Source of the DNA: Pachysolen tannophilus NRRL Y-2460
Taxonomy: Eukaryota; Ascomycota; Pichiomycetes; Alaninales; Pachysolenaceae
Assembly: GCA_001661245.1 (NCBI GenBank)
Contig: KV454011.1
Coordinates: forward strand, 1,968,135-2,032,134
DNA length: 64,000 nt
Direction: 5' to 3'
Each line of letters starts with the position of its first letter. Positions within the stretch are counted from its first letter, which is position 1. A program made the position numbers and the translations under genes. The notes under the pieces were generated by a model that saw only the letters and a list, made by a program, of their open reading frames with translations, did no database searches and had not been told where the DNA came from. Below, piece after piece: positions 21,744-31,500 of the stretch.

Positions 21744-21906
21744 CATCTAACCATTTTACTTGAAGTCAAGTAGTTTGAAGTTTATTTATACAAAGCATCA
21801 AGTATTTACAAAGTAAGTTTCGATTTAGATATAGGTTAATAAATTGATTTATATTATCTGCTATAGAGTTTGAAGACTAACTGTGACTGAGGGGAAATAG
21901 TTGAAA

Positions 21907-22092
21907 ATGCCATCATCTGAGAAAATCATTGAATTACAAAAATTGTACCAATCATCCAAGAAGCCATTATGGATGATTCATCCAAGATCTAAGTTTTATG
22001 TTTACCCATACTATTTGACTTTGGGTTTAACAGTTGGTGTTTCGTTGTACTACACAGGCAGAGCTTTGTTGGGTATTAAAGCATCAAAATAG
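21907..22092 (+). CDS. COX7: Cytochrome c oxidase subunit 7
   Basis: 61 codons; S. cerevisiae Cox7 has 60. The ATG at 21907 is preferred to the TTG two codons earlier. The sequence shows the family pattern: an N-terminal helix (IIELQKLYQSSKKPLW), the HPRS motif with an aromatic-rich YPYY turn, one transmembrane helix (about residues 34-52) and a C-terminal GIKA motif. It is a single-pass structural subunit of complex IV in the inner mitochondrial membrane. A CCAAT site upstream suggests respiratory control. Confidence 0.92.
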   Translation: MPSSEKIIELQKLYQSSKKPLWMIHPRSKFYVYPYYLTLGLTVGVSLYYTGRALLGIKASK

Positions 22093-22375
22093 GTTACGAG
22101 CTAGATTAATTACTATTATTATCATATTACAAAAGACATTAGTGACTTTAGTGGTTTAAAAACCGCTGTATTTATAATTTATTTTCATTTTTTTTTTCTC
22201 TTTTCTGTTTAATTTTTTCGTTTATTATTTTATTTTGCCATGTTCTTACTCTTTGTGAAGTTGAAGTGCTTATATTTAAAGTCGACAAAAGAATAAATTA
22301 TAGAAACAAAAGAATGTTTAAACGTATATATATGCATCATATATATATATATGAATATTATTGTCTTTTTGTAGA

Positions 22376-24592
22376 CTAAAGCTGAACAGAATCGTAATCA
22401 AAATTGGGGAAATAATTGTTTAAAACTTCTTTTATCCCAAGACTATATTTCATAACGAAATCGTCGTTGCTGATACTTACTTTCCGAAATCTTTTGGAAA
22501 GTTTACAGCATCTAGTTAAATTGGAGTTCAATTCATTTTGTGACATTTCAATTTTACTCAAGTCGTTTTCTTCATCGTTCCCACTTCTCTTGTCTTGTAA
22601 ATTGAAAATAACATGTAAGATCTTAATCAACAAAATTGAAGAAAATAATGAACAAAAATGTATTTGATCACTTAAAAAGGCAAAATAAGAATCATTCGAT
22701 GTTTCCAATATAATAGCATCCAACACTTTTTGAGCATGGAAAACCATTGATCTTATCGAAATACTATCTGCCAATAGTAATGTATTATCCATCAAATTAT
22801 TGTCCATTATCAAATCTGCATTGTTTGCAGAAGTAAAAATAGACTCTTCTTCAGCATCGTCATCAGTAGCTTTTTTCAATTTCCTATAATTCCAATTGTA
22901 CAAGATCAATAAATAACCATAATGATAACCTAACTCAACAAATTGGTTTGCAGGTTGATCAAATAAATAACCCCATTGCTCAAACCAGGTTTTCAATTCT
23001 TCTCTCACAATTTGTAAAGATTGGCGCATGGAATCATTACATTGTATAAAATTATAGACCAAGAGTTGAAGACTTATTTCACTAACCATTCTACCATCGA
23101 AATTTGTTGAAGACGGCAAATTGAGACATTTCCTTGATAAATTCAATCGCAATTCATCTATTATACACATTCGTCCAGTGAATATACAATTCACTATATG
23201 TACCAACGATAAATGATTCCAAAGTCTATATGCAGTCAACTCATAAAACTCTTCTGTCATATAATCTGGTTTTTCTTTTAATATTATCCCCAAAGAATCT
23301 CTTGTAATAAATTGTTGTAAACCAATTCCTGATAAATACCAAGCATCAATACTGAAATCTGCATCTGCAGAGGAAAAAGATAATCCATATATGCTTAATA
23401 TCACTAATGCTTGTAAGAATTCTAAAACCTGAGGAGTTTGAATTATATTTTTCTGCAATTCTAATTTAATCCTAGTTAATAAGACTTTTTTATCGAGAAC
23501 AGCATTTAAATTTGAGTAACGTAAGGATAAGAAACAACATACAATCAACAATAAGGGACAATTATTTTGAAATTTTAGTACCAATTTTTCTGTGGACACG
23601 TTATCTGGGAATGAGACCCATCTCCCGTATCTATCCCTAAAATCTTGTAGTAATTCAATGGCTTGGTCCTGAGTTAATAAACCGAGTGCAATAAAATTAG
23701 CCTCAGCCAGTGGTTGCCGCTGATTTAAAGATGGATATAATAATTTTGAAATTGGACTTGGAATACAATTTGAAGAACAAATTTTGCTAAAGGAAACAAA
23801 TGGAGATGTTAAGTAGGAAGTTGATGGTGTTCCAAAAGTTCTATAACTGTTCAGATCCATTTCAGCAGAATAGGGGAATAACTTTATATGCTTGATCTCG
23901 TTCAAAAGAACAACATCTCCTTCTTCCAAAGATTGCGATGTTGAATTCATTGGCTCCTCTGATTTAGACTGTCGTGATACATCCTTATCGTATTTTAAAA
24001 CCTGTAATATTTCATTCACATCTTTTTGAAGAATCTTTATTCTATTTTCAAGTGATAAACCATTACCCGTTATTGTACCATTCCCACTCCTGTTATTTGC
24101 TTCTCTAACAGCAGTCAGTGATTTAGTACCTAATCCACCATGATTATTCCCCATTACTTCATTAGTGGATAGCGCACCAATCCCACCATCTTGTAAAATT
24201 GCTTCTTCTTCAAAAGAACAAATCTGACCCAACGAAGAACATCTTAAACACCCAATCGAACTAGTCGAGGGGAAACATCTCGTTTTCTGTTTCCTGCAAG
24301 TTGTACAAGCTTTCGACACCCGCGTTGCAGGAACTGTCTTGACTTTCTTAGTTTTAACATTTGATCTTGAACTCTCTTTACTATCACCGGTCTCCTTAAC
24401 ATCTGAAGACTCTAAACCATGCTTCTTTTCACTTCCGCGGTAAGACAGAGTAGACAGAGTAGACAGATTTATCTGCGAATAAATAGCACTATAGTCCATT
24501 TTACTATTACCCAGTTGCAAATTCGGCAAACTCAGCAAGTCATTAAAAGACCCTTCTTCACGCCTGCCATGAACTCTACCTTTTTCATCCAT
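22376..24592 (-). CDS. Zn2Cys6 transcription factor
   Basis: 738 codons from the ATG at 24592. The binuclear zinc cluster lies at about residues 88-120 (KACTTCRKQKTRC, then CLRCSSLGQIC), with spacing C-x2-C-x6-C-x9-C-x2-C-x6-C. A short coiled-coil stretch follows (LENRIKILQKDVNEILQVL) and probably mediates dimerisation. The large middle region resembles the fungal-specific regulatory domain, including a YGRWVSFP segment seen in Leu3/Urc2-like regulators. It should bind CGG-containing sites in the nucleus. The target pathway is unknown; a Leu3/Urc2/War1-like relationship is only a guess. It is convergent with COX7 and divergent from TAF8. Confidence 0.85.
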   Translation of the reverse strand: MDEKGRVHGRREEGSFNDLLSLPNLQLGNSKMDYSAIYSQINLSTLSTLSYRGSEKKHGLESSDVKETGDSKESSRSNVKTKKVKTVPATRVSKACTTCRKQKTRCFPSTSSIGCLRCSSLGQICSFEEEAILQDGGIGALSTNEVMGNNHGGLGTKSLTAVREANNRSGNGTITGNGLSLENRIKILQKDVNEILQVLKYDKDVSRQSKSEEPMNSTSQSLEEGDVVLLNEIKHIKLFPYSAEMDLNSYRTFGTPSTSYLTSPFVSFSKICSSNCIPSPISKLLYPSLNQRQPLAEANFIALGLLTQDQAIELLQDFRDRYGRWVSFPDNVSTEKLVLKFQNNCPLLLIVCCFLSLRYSNLNAVLDKKVLLTRIKLELQKNIIQTPQVLEFLQALVILSIYGLSFSSADADFSIDAWYLSGIGLQQFITRDSLGIILKEKPDYMTEEFYELTAYRLWNHLSLVHIVNCIFTGRMCIIDELRLNLSRKCLNLPSSTNFDGRMVSEISLQLLVYNFIQCNDSMRQSLQIVREELKTWFEQWGYLFDQPANQFVELGYHYGYLLILYNWNYRKLKKATDDDAEEESIFTSANNADLIMDNNLMDNTLLLADSISIRSMVFHAQKVLDAIILETSNDSYFAFLSDQIHFCSLFSSILLIKILHVIFNLQDKRSGNDEENDLSKIEMSQNELNSNLTRCCKLSKRFRKVSISNDDFVMKYSLGIKEVLNNYFPNFDYDSVQL

Positions 24593-24811
24593 TCTCAACC
24601 AACACACTAATCTCTAGTTCAAATATATCTCTTCAATGGTGTTTACCGCGGAAAAGGAATTGATATAGAATTTTTGGTCGTGTTTGAAGATAAATGATAA
24701 TTCCTATGAAAAAAAAACATACAAGATGAATGAATAACAACAACGATATCAACAACTCGGGAAGGTGTAACTAGGTTTGGTTTTTAAACAACAGTGGTTA
24801 AGGGGCATACG
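24593..24811. promoter_or_regulatory. Divergent promoter, Zn2Cys6 gene and TAF8
   Basis: 219 bp shared by the two divergent genes. It contains CCGCGG at about 24647-24652, but no motif I can assign with confidence. Confidence 0.4.
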
Positions 24812-26443
24812 ATGTCAAAAGAAGAAGAAGACCAATCTGTGATAAAAGCGAATGAAGATCATGATGGGAAAGTAGATGATGATAATAAGAAAGTTGAGAG
24901 AAGCAAGAGTGTAATATCAATGCCTTCTCATGCGTTGAAAGCTTTACCTCTGCAAGTTTTAACCAAATTGAATGTTGAAAAAGTTGAGGAAACACCGGTA
25001 GATTTGATATTTTCGAATTCTATTATGCTCTTGTTATCGTCATATTTAAATATCAATTCATTTACGTCATTGTCGATCCAGAAATTATTAGGTCTTGCAA
25101 AAGTATATTTAAACCAGTTAATACTACATTTGAAAAAATTTATGGAATTTCAAAGAAGGCGGAAACCAGCATTAAGAGATTTGAAGCTTTTGATACGATT
25201 ATTTGGGTTGGACTTCAGTGGAATAGATGAAGATGTTTTAAAATTCCGTGAATTATCTAAAACACAAGATTTTAAGTTAAAATTTAACAAAATTTCGAAT
25301 GATTCGATAAGATTTATGAATAATGTAAAGCAAGAACAAGAAATACAAGAAGATGAAATTGATCCATTAGATCCCAGCTCATGTTTTTTTTTAAACCAAT
25401 CTTATGAAATCAAAAATTTGGTACCATCGTCTTATGATAATATTTTTTCTTTAAAACACCTTACACATACTTCTTCTTTAATATTACCAGAACTCCCACC
25501 TGATTACACATTTAAATCAACTCCGCAATTTACTGAAAATTATATTGAAAACGTTAATTTTATAAGAGAAAAATTGTTACAAGAAAGTCGATTAGGAGAA
25601 AAAGCTTTGGAGCATTTATCTAATGGATATGGCAACGAAATTAATGATGAAGTTGATTTGAAGATTGAAGAAGCTGACATCAGCGAAAGTGATAAAAGCG
25701 ATGTCGAGAAAGAATTAGAAAGCGAAGAACCAAAAACCGTAGCAATAACTTCAGATCAAGACAATGGTCGCTCTCTTGGTCTTATTGATGAACTTCCAAA
25801 AATTGAAGAAGATGGAAAAATTCAACATTCCCTCTCTATTGAGAAACCAAAAGATGAGAAAAACACTAAAGAAATATTTGATATTGAAAAATTTGCAGCA
25901 AAGAGATTGAAGAAATTACAAGAAAAAAAACAGCAAAAATTAAAATTTATTGAAGAATTTAAACAAAATAAGTTAAACAAGATCTCGTTATATTTAGGAT
26001 CTTATTCAACAAAGACAATAAAGGATAATTCGATTGCTGTATTTATTGATGATTATATGAATGATGTCCTAAAAGATTCTATTGAGAACTTGAAAAAATA
26101 TGAAATTTTAAAGTATAAGAGAGATTTGAAAGAGGGAAAGAGAAAAAAGAAACTTCTTGAGAAAAATTTACTCCTTGAAAAGAAGAGAAGATTAAATAAT
26201 TTTGAATTTGGTGAAGAAGAAGACGAAGAAATTGTTGATTTTGAATTTAATTTTGATGATGATATAGATCAGAACCACGATTATGAGACTAATGCTGAAA
26301 ATAAAGAGCAAGATGAAGAAGTTCAAGATTTACAAGAGTTCGAAAAGGATTCATTTGAGCCACAAGCGTCAATGACTGATATTATAGATAACAATGGTAC
26401 ACATTCAGTTGATTTAAAAACATCTGAAGAAGCACAAGGATAA
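24812..26443 (+). CDS. TAF8: TFIID subunit TAF8
   Basis: 543 codons from the ATG at 24812 (S. cerevisiae Taf8 has 510). An N-terminal histone-fold-like region (about residues 50-125, with the LLSSYLNINSFTSLSIQKL helix and a following long helix) is followed by the TAF8 signature segment LPELPPDYTFKSTPQF (about residues 227-242). The rest is charged, with Lys/Glu-rich helices and an acidic tail. Taf8 pairs with Taf10 through the histone fold and links the TFIID core to other subunits for RNA polymerase II initiation. It is convergent with the MCD1 C-half, 131 bp away. Confidence 0.8.
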   Translation: MSKEEEDQSVIKANEDHDGKVDDDNKKVERSKSVISMPSHALKALPLQVLTKLNVEKVEETPVDLIFSNSIMLLLSSYLNINSFTSLSIQKLLGLAKVYLNQLILHLKKFMEFQRRRKPALRDLKLLIRLFGLDFSGIDEDVLKFRELSKTQDFKLKFNKISNDSIRFMNNVKQEQEIQEDEIDPLDPSSCFFLNQSYEIKNLVPSSYDNIFSLKHLTHTSSLILPELPPDYTFKSTPQFTENYIENVNFIREKLLQESRLGEKALEHLSNGYGNEINDEVDLKIEEADISESDKSDVEKELESEEPKTVAITSDQDNGRSLGLIDELPKIEEDGKIQHSLSIEKPKDEKNTKEIFDIEKFAAKRLKKLQEKKQQKLKFIEEFKQNKLNKISLYLGSYSTKTIKDNSIAVFIDDYMNDVLKDSIENLKKYEILKYKRDLKEGKRKKKLLEKNLLLEKKRRLNNFEFGEEEDEEIVDFEFNFDDDIDQNHDYETNAENKEQDEEVQDLQEFEKDSFEPQASMTDIIDNNGTHSVDLKTSEEAQG

Positions 26444-26574
26444 TTATTAAAATGTTTATATATATTATTAATAGTCTGATGGGAAAAAAATTAAATATAA
26501 AATAAGGACAATGAAAACCGTAATGTACACTTTTATACAATGAAAACGTAAGCTTTTAAGATACATAAAATAAT

Positions 26575-27462
26575 CTAAACGTAAACTCTTTTAATTTCAA
26601 TCTCTTGAAATAGACCGTCTTGTTTTAATTCAATTTTTTTAGAAGTTGCTAATACTAACAATTCGAAAAAACATTTAGTTGCAAATTTTTTAGGGTATTT
26701 AATTTCTTGATCTTTATTTAAATTACTGAAAATGTATGAAAAATTCGTTTTTTCTTCAGTATTATCTCTTTCAGTTACTAAGGATAAAATATTTTGGCTG
26801 TATGAATTAGATTCTTCTTCTTCTTCTTCCTCTATTTCTTGTTCTTCATCTTCTACTTCTTGCTCTTGTTGTTTTTCAAACTGTCTAGATTCAAGCATGT
26901 TATCATTGTCAAATTCGAAATCAGGTCCATAATTTTCAAACAAGTTTTGTTCATTTAGTTGTGATCTTTGATTTTGTTCGTATTCTTGTTCAAGTTCAGC
27001 AGTTCCAACGTGTTCTATTCTTCTTTTCTTTAAGAGACTATATTCTTCAAGTAGGTGAACATAACCAGCATCCAATTCATCTTCTAATATTAATTCTTGA
27101 ACATTTCTTGGATCAATATTCAAAGAGCAACGTTGCTCCAATTGTTTTTTAATTTCTGCTGAAGTCAATTCTATAACATCATCTGTCACCAATCTTCTTT
27201 TCAAAGTTCTAACCACATCCGAGTCCAAAAATTTCAAAGTCCTGCTTTTGCGCTGACTCTTTTGTTGTTGAGATTGAGATTGCTCTAATGACTGTACAGG
27301 TAAAGACATTTCATTTGTTGGCGTAAGTGGTTGATCATTTCCAAGATCGAAATCTTGTGGGCCAGCTACAAAATCATCGTTAAAAGTTAAATCCGGCAAC
27401 AAATTTACCGAATGCTCTGCCCCTTCAATATCATCTAATGGACGTGCATGATCTCTTCCAAT
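26575..27462 (-). CDS. MCD1: Cohesin kleisin MCD1/SCC1, C-terminal half (split gene)
   Basis: The homologous open frame runs 295 codons on minus, from IGRDHARPLDD at 27462 to the stop at 26575. It is open up to a TAA at 27474 but has no ATG in the conserved part. The first in-frame ATG is at 27309, giving 244 residues and losing the separase-type IGRD motif. The middle is acidic and Gln/Glu-rich with an LKKRRIEH segment typical of Rad21/Scc1. The last 40 residues (KCFFELLVLATSKKIELKQ) match the winged-helix end that binds the Smc1 head. Everything before the IGR motif is missing here and lies inverted on the other strand at 27604-28251. There is no internal decay. It may be inactive, expressed as a fragment, or an artefact of assembly. 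Confidence 0.85.
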   Translation of the reverse strand: MGRDHARPLDDIEGAEHSVNLLPDLTFNDDFVAGPQDFDLGNDQPLTPTNEMSLPVQSLEQSQSQQQKSQRKSRTLKFLDSDVVRTLKRRLVTDDVIELTSAEIKKQLEQRCSLNIDPRNVQELILEDELDAGYVHLLEEYSLLKKRRIEHVGTAELEQEYEQNQRSQLNEQNLFENYGPDFEFDNDNMLESRQFEKQQEQEVEDEEQEIEEEEEEESNSYSQNILSLVTERDNTEEKTNFSYIFSNLNKDQEIKYPKKFATKCFFELLVLATSKKIELKQDGLFQEIEIKRVYV

Positions 27463-28255
27463 TTTTAATTTTTATCAAATGTTTAATACCTATAAAGAGA
27501 GAAGGTTTGTCTGGTTTTGATTTTTCTTTTGGTTGTTGTTGCTGTTGCTGTTGTTTTTTTTTGTTTTTGTTGTTGTTGCTGGATAGATAATATAGTGTTG
27601 GAAATGTCGTTTTCACAACAGTTATTGTCAAGAGATGGTCCATTGGCTCATGTGTGGCTTGCTGCAAATTTGGAAAAGAAGTTGACCAAGAATCAGTTGT
27701 TGTCGACCAATATTTCAAAAACAACATTAGCTATTTCGGACTCGAATAGGAGTCTTCAAGTTGAGCCATTGGCATTAAGATGGACAGGGACATTACTTTA
27801 TGGTATTGTTCGGATTTATTCTCGTAAGGCCAAATATTTGTTAGATGATGTATCAGATGCTTTATTCCGGTTAAAGACGTGTTTTAAGTCGAATAGTAAT
27901 AGCGTTATATTACCAGCAGAGGCAACAGTTATTCCTTCGGTTAAACAGGTTATTTTGAATGATACCGTGACGGCCAATGATTTGTTGTATCAAGCACCTT
28001 TAAGTTTTGATGATGATAATACCAATGAACAAGTTAAAAATTATGGTAGTGAGAATATGAATGAAGACAGTCTTGTTGTTGACGCTTCAACTGGTTCAAT
28101 TGAATTAGGAAGAGGAAATGAATTTATGGATGACTTGGATCATCATCATAATAATAGTATGAACAATAATGATTTAGATCTTGAGTTAGATTTTGATTTG
28201 GGTGAAGATGAAGAAAATGTTTCTCATCGTGTATCCGATATAAGTGTTGTTAAAA
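27463..28255. other. Putative inverted segment splitting MCD1
   Basis: About 790 bp bounded by TTTTAA (27463-27468) and TTAAAA (28250-28255), an inverted 6-base microhomology. Flipping the segment joins codon 217 of the N-half to IGRD of the C-half in frame (reads DISVV-K-IGRD) with no base missing. It contains the N-half and about 140 bp of its upstream sequence. No long inverted repeat flanks it. Confidence 0.75.
27469..27603. promoter_or_regulatory. Short region between the two MCD1 halves
   Basis: About 135 bp, T- and TTG-rich on plus (runs of GTTGTTGCT). It would serve as a shared upstream region for both halves. On minus, two short ATG-started frames precede the C-half and stop quickly, so translation of the C-half from here looks poor. 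Confidence 0.5.
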
Positions 28256-28269
28256 AAAAAACTAACTAG
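27604..28269 (+). CDS. MCD1: Cohesin kleisin MCD1/SCC1, N-terminal half (split gene)
   Basis: 221 codons from the ATG at 27604. The N-terminal kleisin domain is well preserved: GPLAHVWLAANLEKKLTKNQ at residues 12-31 and LLYGIVRIYSRKAKYLLDD at 64-82, very close to S. pombe Rad21. It binds the Smc3 neck. A separase-type site SIELGR ends at R170 (S. pombe R179, S. cerevisiae R180). Native sequence appears to run to V216; the last five residues (KKKTN) read into flanking sequence before the stop. The usual second half, with the Smc1-binding domain, is absent downstream (YTA7 begins 296 bp later) and is found inverted on the other strand at 26575-27462. As drawn, this would make only the Smc3-binding fragment. 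Confidence 0.9.
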   Translation: MSFSQQLLSRDGPLAHVWLAANLEKKLTKNQLLSTNISKTTLAISDSNRSLQVEPLALRWTGTLLYGIVRIYSRKAKYLLDDVSDALFRLKTCFKSNSNSVILPAEATVIPSVKQVILNDTVTANDLLYQAPLSFDDDNTNEQVKNYGSENMNEDSLVVDASTGSIELGRGNEFMDDLDHHHNNSMNNNDLDLELDFDLGEDEENVSHRVSDISVVKKKTN

Positions 28270-28286
28270 TCAACCTTTTTGGTCAA

Positions 28287-28292
28287 ACGCGT
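28287..28292. promoter_or_regulatory. MluI cell-cycle box (ACGCGT)
   Basis: Palindromic ACGCGT. MBF binds this box to drive G1/S genes, including MCD1 in S. cerevisiae. Here it lies 18 bp past the stop of the MCD1 N-half and 273 bp before YTA7. If the MCD1 segment is flipped back, it would sit about 180 bp upstream of the MCD1 ATG. Confidence 0.6.
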
Positions 28293-28564
28293 CCTTCTCG
28301 AGGAAAACACGAAGAAAACACCAAAAAAAAAACCACAAAAGTCGTGGATTGTGATATCAATTTGTAAGCGGACAAAAAGAAGGTGAAGAAGATATATAAT
28401 AATAATAGACAAAGGTAATGGCGGTTAATTAATTATAATATATATTTGAATAAAATATTGAATAGGATTAATTAGTTTTCAATCTGTTCAAATTTGGTTT
28501 TGATTGATTTGTTGATTCTGAGATTTAGTTTTTTTTGGGACCTGAGTATTTTGCTTAATTTAGA

Positions 28565-31500
28565 ATGGTCTACGGAAGACATTATTTGAATGGTAATAGT
28601 TCGAGGTCTTTTAAAAGAAGGGTCGTGGACGATAATGGAGATGAGGACGATGAGGAATATAGTGAGCAGCATGATCCAGAACAGGATGATGATGGGGATG
28701 AAATTGAAGATGAGAGTAATGCTGGAAGTGATAAGGAGCTGGTGAGTAAAGGTGGCGGGGAAGATAATGAAGATGTTCCAGATACAGCGGCGGTGACTCC
28801 GCAGAAAGTTAAACCAAAGAGAATAAATTATAATGAGGATCAAATGTTTGATGAATTATTACCTGATGATGATGAAGATGAGGAAGATGAAGAGGAAAAG
28901 GAGGAACAGAAGAAGGAAAACATTAAAGTTGAAGATGATTATCAGGATGATTATAATGAAGATGATGACGAAGATGAAATGAAAGATTCGAAAGGAAGTA
29001 GGAAAAATGTCACTCTAAATTATAAAAATAGAAGAGGAAGAAAAAGGAGAATCGATGATGATGATGATGATGATGCCTCTTTTCATAGCGAGAACGAAGA
29101 TGAAGATGAGGACGACGACGATGATAATCTAAGTTCAACTGAAGTTGAAGCTGAAGAAAGGAAAAAAATTAAAACATTTATCGCCAGTGATGATGACGAT
29201 GATGATGATGATGATGAAGAAGGAGAAGGAGTAACTAGAAGACTGAGAAGAAATGGACGGAAGAGAAAGGAAAAAAATGGCCGTAAAAGACCCAAGTCGG
29301 CTTCAACTTCAAGAGGTCCGTTAAGAAGATCTAGAAGATTGAATAATGAAGCAGATGAGGATGACGATATGGTTTCAAATGGCCGCCATAGACGTACTCG
29401 TCGTGAAAACCGTAATGATGATGATGACGAGGTTGATGATGATAGTGAACATTTAACTTTAGCTGATGAATTGAGAGATTTGAAAAGTTTTTCGCCGCCT
29501 CATACTCCACCTCACAGGAAGTTTAATTTCAGGCAAAGAAAAGAAGTTAATTATCAAATTCCTCCTCCAATATTAAATGACGTTGAACTTGAAAGAGAAT
29601 TCAGTGCTGCTGCTACAACAGCTTCGACGGCTACAAATAATGGAAGTTTATTTTTCTCAACAGCGACTCCTAAAAGAGGAAGGAAAACTGGTAACAGCTC
29701 AGTGAGAAATTTGTTATTTCCAACAGTGGGACCATTTGGTGGAAGTGATGTTAGCTCAGTCTTTGGTGAAAATATCCCAGGATTAACTGCTATTGCAGGG
29801 AACTTGAGCGATTCAGATTCGTCGGATGAAGATATTATACCTTTTAACAATAATAATGGCAATAATGTGAACAATGGTATTATTACTAATGCTAATAATA
29901 AGAAAACGTTGAATACAACAGGTAAAGTTAATACAAAGAGTTCGTTAGCTGATAGCGACCCATTGGGTGTTGATATGAATATTGATTTTTCTGTTGTAGG
30001 TGGGCTAGATAACTATATAAATCAGTTGAAAGAAATGGTTGTATTACCTTTGCTTTACCCTGAAGTTTTCTCGAAATTTGGTATCACTCCACCTAGAGGT
30101 GTTTTATTTCATGGTCCACCTGGAACTGGTAAGACATTAATGGCAAGAGCATTAGCTGCTTCGTGTTCAACTGAAAATACTAAAATTACATTTTTCATGC
30201 GGAAAGGTGCAGACTGTTTGTCCAAATGGGTGGGAGAAGCTGAAAGACAATTAAGATTGTTGTTTGAAGAGGCAAAGAATCAACAACCTTCAATTATATT
30301 TTTTGATGAAATTGATGGTTTGGCTCCAGTCAGATCTTCAAAGCAAGAACAAATTCATGCATCGATTGTTAGTACTTTATTGGCATTAATGGATGGTATG
30401 GATAACAGAGGACAAGTTATAGTCATTGGTGCCACAAATAGACCAGATTCTGTGGATCCTGCGTTAAGAAGACCAGGAAGGTTTGATAGAGAATTTTATT
30501 TCCCGTTACCAGACTTAAAGGCTAGAACCCAAATATTGAAAATACATACGAGGAATTGGAAGCCTCTGTTAGATGAAGCATTTTTGGACGAACTAGCACA
30601 TTTAACAAAAGGATATGGAGGAGCTGATCTAAGAGCTTTATGTACAGAAGCTGCATTGAATTCTATACAAAGACAATATCCTCAAATATATCAAACGAAG
30701 GAAAAATTAAAAATAAATCCAGAAAGGATTAAAATTGTATCAAAAGATTTTATGATGGCCTTAGACAAAATAATCCCTTCTTCATCAAGATCAATTTCTT
30801 CTTTAAGCTCTCCTCTTCCACAGCACATTGCTCCTTTATTAGAAGATAAATTCTTAGATATTGTGAAGAGACTAAACGAATTGATTCCATCTTTATCTTC
30901 ATCGAACAAAAAGTTGACTTCTCTTGAACAAGCGATGTATGTCGATATGACAGAATCTGATCCAGATGGAGGTTTTAAAAGACAGAAATTGATAAAGAGC
31001 TTAAGTACTATAAGGACATTTAAACCGAGAATATTAATTAGTGCCCAACCTGGTAGTGGTCAAATTTATATTGGAAGTGCGATTTTAAACTACTTAGAAG
31101 GTTTCCATGTTCAGTCCCTTGATTTGAGTAATTTATTTAATGATTCTTCTAGAAGTATTGAATCCGCTATTATTCAAATGTTCATTGAAGCCAAGAGACA
31201 CAAGCCTTCCGTTATATATATTCCGAATGTTGATATTTGGTATAATGCAATTCCAGATCTGTCTAAGTCGACTTTGTTAAGCTTACTAAGATCAATTCAA
31301 CCACATGATAAAATATTGCTTTTAGGAATATCTGATTTAGATTATCGATACCTTTCAAAAGATTTGAAAGACATCTTTGGTTTGAATAACTTCATTGACT
31401 TGCAAATAAAGTTGTCTCAACCGAAATTGGAAAAGTTTTTTGATCAATTATGGATTGCGCTTCATTTAAAACCATTTGAATATATTGATGATTTTGAAAA

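Larger units (their letters stand above)
21311..21906. promoter_or_regulatory. Divergent promoter region, F-box gene and COX7
   Basis: 596 bp with several homopolymers, including a 24-base A-run (21720-21743). It contains a TGATTGGT motif described separately. No gene is seen. Confidence 0.5.

Noticed and set aside
27431-27727. Minus-strand open frame across the start of the MCD1 N-half
   Set aside because: It is antisense to the conserved kleisin start and to the TTG-rich leader; its Gln/Lys runs come from that repeat. It is not the missing 5' part of the C-half.
28235-28269. Possible intron at the end of the MCD1 N-half (ACTAAC followed by TAG)
   Set aside because: No proper donor is close, the distance is far below a workable intron, and no kleisin C-terminal exon follows on plus before YTA7.
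26575-28269. Two unrelated divergent genes instead of one split MCD1
   Set aside because: The two frames carry non-overlapping, complementary parts of the same family and rejoin in frame at shared microhomology, which independent genes would not do.
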